Position numbers and translations under genes: made by a program. Shown here piece by piece: positions 57,801 to 64,000 of a stretch of 64,000 bases of DNA. Each line of letters starts with the position of its first letter. Within the stretch, counting starts at the first letter, position 1. The notes below the pieces were generated by a model. The model made no database searches and was not told where the DNA came from. It saw nothing but the letters and a program-made list of their open reading frames with translations. The DNA lies in contig JASANE010000682.1 in assembly GCA_030248225.1 (NCBI GenBank), forward strand, positions 62,001 to 126,000. The letters run 5' to 3'. This DNA is from Trileptium ribeirensis (lineage: Eukaryota > Nematoda > Enoplea > Enoplida > Thoracostomopsidae).

Positions 57801-58835
57801 CAACAGAGTATATAATAAGCGTCATACTATGCTCTTATACACTCTTGGGGTATTATGCCAACATTGCTTAGGGTCACATTATTATCCAAACTTATTCCTA
57901 GTCGATCGGTATACATCCGTGTTACCAACAAAACATGCGTATAATGGAATGGAGATGATTTTCAAAAACTTCTTTCTGCCATACGTATAACCGGTATAGA
58001 CATGATAACACATTAATATTTAATGTAAGCCGGACAAAACACTTCCACGCAATAGATAACAAGATTAAAGTTAATTTCGAAACAAAACATAGGCTGGCGC
58101 TTTATAGACTGGTGGCGGGAATATTGTGATATTTATACCAAAAGCTTTCTCTCTAAATGGTACATGCACTGTGAATATCAAAAAATTATATTATTATTGA
58201 AAGCAACGAAATCTAAGCAAATTAGACTTATAATAGATGATTTTGACATCATTATTGCTTGACAAAAGCTTCTCGGGTTGCATCACGTAAAATTGGCAAA
58301 GCCGCCTAAAGCTACTTTGTAGTATGAAATTAAAAAAGTTACTCCTTACCAAGTTATTTATGGCAACAGCAAAATCAAACAGATATTGCACTGGACATAA
58401 GATTTTCAAACCATTGTTACAAAATGAAAAATGCATACTACATACAGTACGCGTAAAGAAATGACTTGCGTTGTTTAAGCAAGCAGTGTTATAACGTGTT
58501 CTGAACTATGACAGAACACAAAGCGCACAGTAATCACTTCTAGCGTGTACGGTATAATAGATGTTTTTACCCACAAATACGACGCTATTTTGGTCGATAT
58601 GTATTTTCAAAACACAACCTGTAAACGTATCATACACTACTTGTCTCGCAAAACTAAAATGTAATTATAGAATTCATGCTACATTAATATACGCAGTAAC
58701 CTAGCGCAAAGTGTAACAGTAAAATGATTGATTAACCAGAGATCCAGGCGTATCAACAAGATAGAGAAATTCCCGTGTTCCACGCTCAGTATCGACTTGA
58801 ACACAAAACGTATCCTCGATGGTGGCTACATAGTC
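36749..58835 (-). CDS. NKIRAS: NKIRAS (kappaB-Ras) homologue, right locus, frameshifted and lacking exon 1
   Basis: Minus-strand gene with exons at 58,835-58,718, 58,390-58,350 (tentative), 40,949-40,849, 39,724-39,631, 38,448-38,362 and 36,825-36,749. The upstream exon carries the effector-like region and the DTPG form of the G3 motif; downstream exons carry NKID and the EVSAAD and EPF blocks. Together they follow human NKIRAS from about residue 35 to the C-terminus (recalled, no search). The first exon with the GxxxxGKT P-loop was not found and may lie beyond 64,000. The intron between 58,350 and 40,949 is about 17.4 kb and holds the LOA LINE and several other transposons. Exon 4 lacks one base, which would abolish the frame if real; a base-call error is an equally good explanation. 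Confidence 0.75.
38362..38448 (-). CDS. NKIRAS: NKIRAS exon 6, right arm
   Basis: Identical to 21,868-21,954; same splice sites and phases. Confidence 0.9.
39631..39724 (-). CDS. NKIRAS: NKIRAS exon 5, right arm (G4 motif)
   Basis: Identical to 20,592-20,685, including the NKID codons and both splice sites. Confidence 0.9.
40849..40949 (-). CDS. NKIRAS: NKIRAS exon 4, right arm, 1-nt deletion
   Basis: 101 nt against 102 nt on the left: the left reads GAAATTGACAAGTTACATTC, the right reads GAAATTGACAGTTACATTC. One A is lost in the codons for DK, shifting the frame for the rest of the protein. Splice sites are unchanged and the remaining bases match. The strip is not a long homopolymer, so a simple run-length error is possible but not the obvious explanation. 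Confidence 0.85.
41534..41939. mobile_element. Palindromic MITE (right arm)
   Basis: Mirror of 18,365-18,781. One terminus is altered (TTATAGTGCATTAGGG instead of CAAGAGTGCATTAGGG in the corresponding orientation), while the other keeps GCACTCTTGG. The GC-rich core shows several substitutions and small deletions against the left copy. Confidence 0.8.
42237..43405. mobile_element. Non-autonomous hAT-like element (right arm)
   Basis: Mirror of 16,899-18,060. One terminus reads CAGGGAATAACCGG; the other reads CCCTA where the left copy has CCCTG. The target duplication is intact on one side (ACAGAGAG, 43,406-43,413) and has lost two bases on the other (ACAGAG before 42,237). The insertion therefore predates the arm duplication. 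Confidence 0.85.
44645..45030 (-). repeat. Tandem-core repeat, copy C (right arm)
   Basis: Mirror of 15,277-15,665, with the same truncation. Confidence 0.7.
45495..46275 (-). repeat. Tandem-core repeat, copy B (right arm)
   Basis: Mirror of 14,031-14,806: begins ACTAGTAACTCTATCGAG and ends near CACACAATCTCTACTATG. The hairpin word near 45,530-45,550 reads GGTACACCTACGCC. Confidence 0.75.
46315..46510 (-). repeat. 36-bp direct repeat pair (right arm)
   Basis: Mirror of 13,794-13,984: GCAGGTCGAAGGGCCTAGC near 46,340 and GCAGGTCGAAGGACCTATG near 46,490. Confidence 0.75.
47160..50110. other. Mirror of 10,174-13,135; no gene recognised
   Basis: Same sequence as the left arm with scattered indels (for example about two missing bases near 48,310 against the left reading at 11,980). 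No supported gene. Confidence 0.5.
50114..50262. mobile_element. Short palindromic MITE (right arm)
   Basis: Mirror of 10,025-10,173, starting CAAGAGTGCAAAC and ending ATACACTCTTG. Confidence 0.8.
50494..51510. mobile_element. Second LINE fragment with 5' inversion (right arm)
   Basis: The finger region is better preserved here than on the left: the minus-strand frame 50,853-50,494 reads INLSSFLLKTFETLVADYV, then HDNKHAYREGRTISALQ, then YAAFLDIAGAFDCT, typical LINE reverse transcriptase fingers and palm. The palm and thumb half lies on the plus strand from about 51,100 to 51,510, but its YTDD site is destroyed (near 51,160). The head-to-head arrangement is the same as at 8,690-9,800, so the inversion predates the arm duplication. 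Confidence 0.75.
51511..52483. other. Anomalous insertion, purine-rich low-quality-looking sequence
   Basis: Absent from the left arm: the homology leaves off at CCAAACTTT near 51,505 and resumes at AGAAAAGAGTTTTTATATAG near 52,485. The first half (51,511-52,060) is strikingly rich in A and G runs on the given strand, unlike anything else in the window. The second half has normal composition and an open frame of about 130 codons to 52,518 that I do not recognise. Could be a foreign insertion or a poor-quality patch in the assembly. Confidence 0.6.
52726..53586 (+). CDS. LINE ORF1 protein, 5'-truncated
   Basis: About 286 codons to TAA at 53,586. The first codon at 52,726 is TTG, and the frame is open further upstream (LRQKPEKDVVRP), so the natural start is upstream and lost; in the left copy the protein begins with an Asn- and Asp-rich tail. 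The basic N-terminal part (RKQIEIGGYTKLTDKAKP), a Pro/Ser/Ala linker and a C-terminal domain with SWNGHLLVTCAAEAARDWL and GWYPITVWSEEKYLKIIF resemble the DUF4780-type domain common in arthropod LINE ORF1s (recalled, not searched). No CCHC zinc knuckle is visible. Presumed RNA-binding role. Confidence 0.7.
   Translation: MRQKPEKDVVRPVHRGSRAGKKKTGSFIRKQIEIGGYTKLTDKAKPNEPRQQEQPIAGPSTVVVEKVDRSAVKRNRESVEATGTTPDALKAPPAKSYKEVARKALELVIIAADDQDRTFSDEEVDKIREDIIEATFRATSEDQIHFKDSGSWNGHLLVTCAAEAARDWLSKAVERITVTEGEALKAIQRSEFEQCRIFILVPNPRNNDYTVEMVVRRLANANRSIDFKGWYPITVWSEEKYLKIIFAIPKAYREALRNVGDRSHFELSTLEDKDASNRPAKKNPQQ
53593..53994 (+). other. Open linker frame between ORF1 and ORF2, probably non-coding
   Basis: 133 codons ending TAG at 53,994; the stop overlaps the ORF2 start (ATGGTTAG). 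The left copy keeps only the last 69 codons open. Over those codons about nine residues differ between copies, a higher rate than in ORF2, which argues against purifying selection. I list it because the stop/start overlap could matter for reinitiation onto ORF2. Confidence 0.3.
53987..57610 (+). CDS. LINE ORF2: endonuclease, reverse transcriptase, RNase H
   Basis: 1,207 codons, uninterrupted, ATG at 53,987. An apurinic-type endonuclease occupies about residues 1-225 (INLQHCKEAT, LTQEPYV, GCNANAHHTLWG, SDHRAIEF). Reverse transcriptase lies at about 430-780 (FIPKPGKDN, HAYQKGKSTTTALHGL, FLDIGGAFD, GSPQGGVLSPLLW, catalytic YSDD, VKYLGVVID). RNase H lies at about 920-1,050 (YTDGS, a Glu in EVYAIKAC, FSDSRAAL, WVPGHSNIEGNETAD). 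A C-terminal Cys/His motif (CSHCG ... EHFLCAC) follows at about 1,145. This domain order places it in the I superfamily; the LQINLxHCK opening suggests LOA or R1. It would nick target DNA and copy its RNA. All catalytic residues I can identify are present. Confidence 0.93.
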   Translation: MVSFRQINLQHCKEATVEISKKKPRMSDCILTQEPYVLNIKSRIWNSEYEVFSADAERPRSAIFMRKMIKCVFISRFSDGDCVVVKICNENSELWVASVYMPYDADSPPSRIVRDHCSSNQIRLILGCNANAHHTLWGSTNCNDRGIDLLEFIASTNLEIMNVGNKLTFITRNRSERIDVTLTDFASVGKLINWRVLDENTFSDHRAIEFEYVEKIAENKIQYNLKRLRFEEFRDKLLQNTVGADAQDTIYNSEVMDMNVIKFTSAMNQAKEEACPLMNIGNRGLNWWSQKLGRLRQRSRKLYRYAVKFGGDCNWNRYRAAQKLYKDEIKKAKSRSWKVFCEKVEGANASTRLAKICMLGHKVRLGHLQKADGSMTENEEETLELLLRSHFLDSMRDDNEEIKMSQNIRPSKRDVAMAEELVSVDKLRWAVSSFGSFKSPGVDGINPILLKMGFDEISHILMKIIKESIATGYIPKAWKEALVSFIPKPGKDNYLDPKSFRPICLTSFLLKTAERLVDRYLRSKFCGRIHENQHAYQKGKSTTTALHGLISRLESGLNQGKHTIAVFLDIGGAFDRTTHETFRRAFGKFGINATISKWLSNLVGIRWATATMGTSSVRFRLGRGSPQGGVLSPLLWTLVIDDLLRNMNTADLYIQAYSDDVVMLTSSKNLDVNVRRIQKNLTLLGKWCTERGLKVNPAKSNVLVLSRSRTLNRDVKLKLFDEVLPVTNTVKYLGVVIDNKLLWRDHIELAVKKGVSTLMACRGIIGKTWGIKPKILWYIYNSIVLPSVCYGAVVWWHKVQLKTYARKLAKVSRLACIMMTGAMKSTPTLGMEVLLNVLPLDLAVIEEGIKELHRIQCICPHTLDVIQGYHADTEEIRNELPVLNFPCDYMSSQIADECTWHTVVPSREGWLDETRRLREESNNTIICYTDGSLVKLQGKTSTGAGFSMGTRNHVYSLGAYISVFQAEVYAIKACADNIIENKTRNMNIRIFSDSRAALKALEADLVKSKLVSECRVSLRELSKQNEVSLIWVPGHSNIEGNETADQLARRGSSKLPVGPEPILPISRKEVATRIKSWLHRKFVTRWMQEATCKQTKSIISTPNKKYSNYLLGLTKDRIRQCVQGITGHSWLNFHLHKLKVTGNKHCSHCGIDETSEHFLCACPRFAESRREILGNTVINIEGLRDYNIKKLCRFILSTGRLAVENHD
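57776..58349. other. Right outer flank of palindrome, intronic
   Basis: No homology to the left flank. A MITE terminal fragment sits at 57,806-57,849 (GCGTCATACTATGCTC ... ACACTCTTG, resembling the end of the 10,025 element). Otherwise nothing recognised. Confidence 0.5.
58350..58390 (-). CDS. NKIRAS: Tentative NKIRAS exon 3
   Basis: 41 nt with acceptor ATGTCCAG|TG and strong donor TTG|GTAAGG. If exon 2 ends at 58,718 (TAC T|GTTACA, a weak donor), the join reads LQYLFDFAVAINNL, with LQYLFDFA falling where NKIRAS has the KHYFSFAD segment. The count of residues from the DTxG motif to this segment is the same as in the human protein. The last six residues (VAINNL) would be an insertion relative to the family; a weak internal donor GCT|GTTGCC would remove it. 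Tiny exon and weak upstream donor keep this tentative. Confidence 0.45.
58718..58835 (-). CDS. NKIRAS: NKIRAS exon 2, right flank only
   Basis: Acceptor ATTTGTTTAG|GAC. It encodes DYVATIEDTFCVQVDTERG then TREFLYLVDTPGSL, collinear with the family's ETxED(I/V)Y...ETDRGV(R/K)EQ...YDTRGL block; DTPG is the G3 motif. The 3' end is uncertain: CTG|GTTAAT at 58,737 or, better for phase with exon 3, after 58,718. It lies 0.9 kb outside the LOA LINE that ends the palindrome and has no counterpart outside the left arm. Confidence 0.75.
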
Positions 58836-59195
58836 CTAAACAAATATTTGCATTACGAACCATGTTTTTAAATAGTGGTTAAGGTATATAAGTGGTGCTG
58901 TCTACACGAAAATGAATAATTGATGTGTTCTCATATTGAGTTTACGTACCATACCAGGCTGACTCAGCAACGTAAGTGATACTGTCGCAGCACCTCACCA
59001 TAATAGTTCTTGTACAATATGGGAAAAGGACATATCAATACTCTAGATCGCACCTAAGTTGACAGATGTTAAGCGCACTGAAACAGATTACTGGCCTTGT
59101 ACTTTTAAAGAGACGTAAAATTAATGTCACTAGTTTTATAAAAAGGTAGACAGCCAGTACACGAATAAACGTCCATGAATATCAATAAGCATGCG
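58836..59195. other. Upstream of NKIRAS exon 2, nothing recognised
   Basis: Searched on the minus strand for a P-loop exon; none convincing. See rejected items for the near miss at about 59,000-59,050. Confidence 0.4.
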
Positions 59196-60577
59196 GGGTC
59201 ATTTCATGCTACGATGTTATTTTGTCCCCGAAAAAATGACTAATAACTTTTTGGCTCCGATTATCTTCATTTTTACTCCTATGACTAAAACACGTCAAGG
59301 ATTCCGAATATTAGGTCGTTGTAGTAAATTTTTAACCGTTCTGATGCTGTAGCTTCCCAACTACCACCCCTGGTGGCCAGCCTATCAGACGTAAAATGGC
59401 CTCTGACATGCCCCAGTTTGAATATAGCCTCCATTTTGTGATTATATATCTCGTGCAGCCTAATGGCGCGTCAAAATGAGGCTTGGCCCAGCTCCGTATG
59501 TCAAAAATAAAGCTTATTATGCCTAGTCTTGGGTTGAACTTACCACTTCTAAAAAACGGGGGTGGCGATTTATAGCTGTTACTAAATGGAAACGAAGCGT
59601 CGCTAAACGGTAGCTTTTTGTATCGATAGTTTAGCCTGGGGAAGTGTAAAAAAATTTACAATATTGCCTTTTCCAGACACGTTAGAATGCCACAAGTAAC
59701 TGGTGGTCGGCGGGGGAGGGTAAATTTTTTGTTTACGTTCAAAACCACTGAAAAATTCAAGAAGCAACACTCAACTGTCTTTTTCACACCATCCACTCTA
59801 CTTTACTTCATCCAAAAATAATATGGTACATGCATACCAATCGCCAGTGTACATGCCTGGTATGGTGACGGTCAGCCGTGAGATAGAGCTCAGATCGTTT
59901 CACCATTCTCTTCCTGATGGGAATGAACCATAACAGACGAATTAATAGACTTGTACTCACTCCACCATACCCCAAACTAACAATGGTCGGGGCGGGGTGT
60001 AATCAAATGTGCAAAAATCGATCTTTTAACCCTGGCGCTGGGGTCAGTAACAAGAAGGCCGTGGGTTAATATTTTTTCAAAAGGTACCCAGGGGATAGGT
60101 ATGATCTTTGAATAACGTTTATGTACGGTGCATAAGTAACGAGTAATGACCAACTAAAAGAATTTGGTCGGGGGAGGGTAAAAATGGGGTTCATTCCATG
60201 TAGGCCGCTCCCACTCTCCAGGATTGGTGTAGATTGGAAATTTGCGCAACTAAAAACGTAGTGTAGACCTGACTAATTCTGCACAAAAAACAATTAAGGC
60301 TATAATTTCTAACATCGAGCCAAACCACTACCCGGAAAAAACAGGTCGTAAAATTAGTCATTACGGATTTTGTCAATTTGGGATCTATTTGGATGTCCAG
60401 CACCTCATGGCGGGGATGAGGCCAAGAAATTTTTGTTGTATAAAATAACTAAGTAATGAGGCGTCCTGGCGTAAATAACATTTTTGCCAGTTCCCTGCCC
60501 GTTTCTGCGCTACAGACCAAAATATCCACTTTTACCCCCCCCCCCGACCAAAAGGACATCGTAACGTGAAATGACCC
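59196..60577. mobile_element. DNA transposon-like element with about 36-bp imperfect TIRs
   Basis: The left end reads GGGTCATTTCATGCTACGATG; the right end read inward is GGGTCATTTCACGTTACGATG, both followed by TTTTG and a CCCC or GGGG run. About 1.38 kb, with repeated GGGGGAGGGTAAA words inside (59,712; 60,172) and no transposase. No target duplication is evident. It lies upstream of NKIRAS exon 2, probably in intron 1. Confidence 0.65.
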
Positions 60578-61171
60578 TGTGGTTAAACAAAACATGAATA
60601 ATTATGTTAACGTAGAGCACATAACAAGGTACCTAGCTTGAAAATTGATGCGAATATAGGCTACGAGAATATTTGCAATGGATAGAATAACTTTCTTGGA
60701 ATAAATCATGAATTGCAAACAAAACTTTTACGGGTCAAAATAAATATTAAAGTACGTGAAATTTCCAGATCTTCCCGCTATGAGATCGAGAAGATAACAT
60801 CATAATTTACCCCGTACTGAAACCAGTGATAACGATGACGCTAAAATTTTTCTTTCTACTCTTCTACAGCCTATTATTGAGGACGGATGAGACAGCATTA
60901 CTGAAACTATTCAGCATGAGTAACACGGCAAGTCCGAATAGATAAAAGTTAATATTAAATTCTACGTCCGCATAGTTAGAGTGAAGATTAATGGTAACAG
61001 GCGAACATCTCTGTGACAGATGAATGCATGTGCACAGAACTGGATTGGATAGACGCAGATATTATCATGATCGCAGATTACGCCCGTCCGCAAGAACAGC
61101 CGGCGTAGCCTGCAAACAATAATTCATGTTGACACAACTACATCAGAATACGAAATTACCATCCGAATTAT
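60578..61171. other. No feature recognised
   Basis: AT-rich sequence without supported exon or repeat. Confidence 0.4.
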
Positions 61172-62612
61172 TTACTAGTAACTCTGTCGAGTTTGCAAGA
61201 CGTAGTGAAGCATAAGTACACCAACGCCTTTTACGTGCATAGCCAATCAGCTCTCGATAGCATACGTCGTCATGCTATATGTGGATATCAGACAATACCG
61301 CACAAGTTAGAATAAAACTAACACCGGCAATAAGTTTCAAATGCCCGAGAACACCCCAGTGCAAGCTATCAGCCTCCCACGACGTCCCAATAAAATTGAG
61401 AATTTTGGGTCGATGAACCCTGGGGGCGCCATACGCTAGTACCCATGGAACCATGAGTCAATTTTGGGTCGAGAAACCACTGGGGCGCCATACCCCAGTA
61501 CTTCAAATCAAACCCTATAAATCCATAACCGCAGCGTTAAGCGAAAAACAAAAAAGAGTCATCGGCATATATTATTTCAATATGAAATAAAGCCAAACAG
61601 AGAAAAAATTCGAAGGTTAAGATAAAAATAACCTTGCTTGCGTGAAGTTGTACTAAATTGTGGTAAAAATCTTTATTTTGCTTTCTGACACCGAACTTTG
61701 GTAGCGCGATACCCCCGTACCCATAGAACCATGTGTCACAGAGCAAACCCGACACCGGCAATGAGTTTCCCATGCCCTAAAACACTCAAGTGAAACTTTT
61801 CAACCGCCCAGGACATGAGAACAAACTTTAGAATTTTGGGTCGAGGAACCATTGCGGCACCATACGTCAAACCCTATAACTCTAGAACCAGAGCCTTAAT
61901 CAAAAAACAAAGAAGAGTCATCGGCATTTATCGTTTTACTATGTAATAAAACCAACCAGAGAAAAAATTCGAGAGTTAAGATAAAACTGACCTTACTTCC
62001 GCGAAGGGTACAAAATGTGGTAAAAACCCTCATTTTGACCTCTCACCACGAACTATGGAGCGTCATACATCCGTACTCATAGAACTGTGGGTCACAGAGC
62101 AAAACCTGCCGCGGCAATGAGTTTCCCATGCATGAAAACGCCCATTTGAAATTTATCAGCCGCCCAAGACGTGAGAACAAATTTTCAAATTTTGGGTCGA
62201 GGAACCACTGGGCGCCATACCCCCGTACTTCAAACGCCATAAATCCAGAACTGGATTCATAATCGAAAAACAAAAAAAGAGGCATCGGCATTTATCATTT
62301 TACTATCAAATAAAACCAACCAGAGAAAAAAATCGAAAGTTAAGATAAAAACAATCCTGCTTCCGTGAAGGTACGTGCTAAAATGGGCTAAAACGGGTAA
62401 AAACCCACATTTTGACCACTGACCCCGGAACCACACCCTAAATCAAAAACGCTCAGGCATGTAAACGGTAAATCGACTATACCAGTTCGAACGAGCCCAA
62501 GATCATGAAAATCGGTTAAGTCGTTCCCGAGTTATGGCCGATCAAACACACATACATACAGACGGGAATTAAAAGATTTAACCCTGCAACACACAATCTC
62601 CACTAAGTGTCA
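61172..62612 (-). repeat. Tandem-core repeat, copy D
   Basis: Reverse-oriented full-size member of the family at 943-2,340: tail complement ACTAGTAACTCTGTCGAG at 61,172, three core units marked by GTTAAGATAAAAA words near 61,615, 61,974 and 62,338 (spacing about 360 bp), and the head near 62,480-62,612. A locally doubled TTTTGGGTCGA(G/T)GAACC word occurs near 61,404 and 61,462. Confidence 0.75.
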
Positions 62613-62845
62613 CAACGTTCTGATTACGAACGTAGTGACACTTGATACATCTATACGTACAGTTAAAATCAGAATTAAGTACATGATCGAACGACCTTCG
62701 TTTAAACAAAATTCGATAAGCAAAACTTAACATTTTTGTTGAATTATTTTTTAGATTTTTCGAACTTCGTTACGATGGATTCAGGTTTAAACGAAAACGA
62801 TCGCAACCGAACGAAACATTTTTTCGGCTTTTTTCATTATATATA
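62613..62845. other. Spacer
   Basis: AT-rich sequence with several TCG and GAACG words; nothing recognised. Confidence 0.4.
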
Positions 62846-63500
62846 ATGAAAAAATTATATTTCAAATTCGGTGGTACTTGTCTCACATGGCTAAAGAAAT
62901 TTATTATTGAGCGTCATCAACAAGTTGCTGTTGATTGTATGGTGTCTCGGACGAGAAGGCCGTTGTACGGAGTTCCACAGAGTAGCGTACTAGGACCACT
63001 GCTATTCACTCATACACAGCTCCCTTGTCAACAATAATTGAGGACTATGGGGATGTATGCGGACGACATTGTCATTTACATCAGCGTCGATCATGACAGT
63101 GAAACAGTGGAATTACAGCGCTGGCACAACACAATTTCTGCGGCGGCCCATCGGATTCGTGCGAATCAGCAACTGAATCTTACTAAATCTGACTTCATCA
63201 TTGCGAACGAAGCCTTGACGACTGCTGTTAACATTTCCATTGATGGTTTTGCTGTTTATAGGTCGTCTTTAAAGTTCTTCGGCGTTATAATTCACGAGGA
63301 ATTTTCGCTCAGGTTTCATGTAACTGAAGTCAGCAAACAATCCATGTGGCAACTATCAGAACTAAGGACACTATTTAACCAGGGCCACCGCTTAGATAAT
63401 GATTAGCACGTTTGTCGTGTCTCGTATCGACTATTGCAGCTCTTCATTCTATGGTTACCTGACTCTACAATCAAATATTTCACTAGAACACTGAATGCTG
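62846..63500 (+). pseudogene. CR1/Jockey-like LINE reverse transcriptase fragment
   Basis: A first open segment ends in YGVPQSSVLGPLLF, the RT motif that is normally GVPQGS. A second segment from about 63,038 begins with the catalytic YADD (63,056-63,067), then LKFFGVIIHEEFSLRFHV. After a stop the frame continues with SRIDYCSS.FYG near 63,425-63,460, a word typical of CR1 and L2-type LINEs. Endonuclease and 3' end are missing. Inactive remnant. Confidence 0.8.
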
Positions 63501-63524
63501 CTGCGCAACTTGCAACGTTAATGT

Positions 63525-64000
63525 CTACCCGGTCCACGGTGCAACGGTCGACAAGATATTACCCCTGTATTGCGTGACCTGCGCTAGCTCAATGTAGCAG
63601 GGAATATTATTTTTAAGGTTGTCTGCCTCGTCCGTAAATGTCTTCATAGCAGTTGCCGTGACTACTCGAAAAACATGTAGACATAAACTACTCCACCTGT
63701 GTAGTAGTTCTGAGATATCTTGACGAGCGACCAAACTGGTCATCGATTTAAATTTTGCCGTAAATGCAGGAAAATCCGAAGGAGTCGCATTAGCGAGCAA
63801 TACCGTCGATCTTGTTAAACCGGTTTTCGCTGGTTGACCTGCCGCCTTGACTTTGGTGACACCATCCCGTAGTCGATTGTGTCTTAGATCCGGCAACAGA
63901 TCCAAACATGCGAGGAAGTCGGCACCTATTATTGAATATGCAGTATCTGCTATTGCGAAAACCCAACGGAATTTGCGTTTGGTGCCAAAATCTACGGTAA
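63525..64000 (-). pseudogene. Ty3/Gypsy retrotransposon pol fragment (protease end)
   Basis: Read on the minus strand from the window edge, the frame gives RKFRWVFAIADTAYSIIGADFL and then DLRHNRLRDGVTK. This is the conserved end of the aspartic protease domain of Gypsy-type pol, where the family has an FxWxFxIAD ... ILGADFL ... RRLxD pattern. The downstream part to 63,525 fits the linker before reverse transcriptase. The upstream active-site part would lie beyond 64,000. It converges tail to tail on the CR1-like fragment. No LTR seen. Confidence 0.75.

Noticed and set aside
58990..59060. Minus-strand RVLICP followed by IVQELLW, reminiscent of the NKIRAS N-terminus (KVVVCG ... ILEQLLYG)
   Set aside because: The two words are in different frames, the P-loop between them is absent, and no splice arrangement joins them in phase to exon 2.
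1..64000. Bacterial or phage defence system, CRISPR array, tRNA or rRNA genes
   Set aside because: No operon-like coding, no regularly spaced repeats with spacers, and no tRNA-like or rRNA-like sequence was found; the content is that of an animal nuclear genome.

Overview
The window is animal nuclear DNA, most likely from an arthropod. It is AT-rich, has spliced coding exons with GT-AG introns, and is packed with eukaryotic transposons: a LOA/R1-like LINE with RNase H, hAT-type elements with 8-bp target-site duplications, palindromic MITEs, a CR1-like LINE fragment and a Ty3/Gypsy fragment. I saw no bacterial operons, rRNA, tRNA or CRISPR array.

The dominant structure is a giant imperfect palindrome. 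A left arm (about 4,690-29,197) is repeated in reverse complement as a right arm (about 31,033-57,775), around a 1.8-kb spacer present once. Through most of the arms the paired coordinates sum to about 60,300. The arms differ by scattered substitutions, many 1-3 nt indels and a few large indels. At both outer ends the similarity stops at the 3' tail of a LOA-like LINE; beyond it, 1-4,680 and 57,790-64,000 look unrelated. At the inner ends it stops inside or at the edge of a hAT-like element.

The one host gene I recognise is an NKIRAS (kappaB-Ras) homologue, a small Ras-like GTPase that in mammals restrains NF-kappaB signalling. Four 3' exons lie in both arms: + strand at 19,365-23,566 and - strand at 40,949-36,749. 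One or two upstream exons were found only outside the right arm, at 58,835-58,350 on the - strand. The right copy is therefore the more complete locus, with a transposon-filled intron of about 17.4 kb, and the left copy is 5'-truncated. Paradoxically, the right copy has a 1-nt deletion in an exon that is intact on the left. The first exon, with the P-loop, was not found.

The spacer (29,198-31,017) holds two open segments that join in phase across a plausible 277-nt intron; I do not recognise the predicted protein.

Layout: 1-942, nothing recognised; 943-2,340, tandem-core repeat; 2,580-3,730, foldback repeat; 4,690-8,690, decayed LOA LINE (-); 8,690-9,800, twin-primed LINE fragment; 10,025-18,781, MITEs, tandem-core repeats and a hAT element; 19,365-23,566, NKIRAS 3' exons; 26,125-29,197, foldback and hAT elements; 29,198-31,017, spacer gene; 31,026-50,262, mirror image; 50,494-51,510, twin-primed LINE fragment; 51,511-52,650, anomalous low-complexity sequence; 52,650-57,775, LOA LINE with intact ORF2 (+); 58,350-58,835, NKIRAS 5' exons (-); 59,196-60,577, TIR element; 61,172-62,612, tandem-core repeat; 62,846-64,000, CR1-like and Gypsy fragments. 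Whether the palindrome is a real inverted duplication or a join of two haplotypes or repeat copies in the assembly cannot be settled from the sequence alone.
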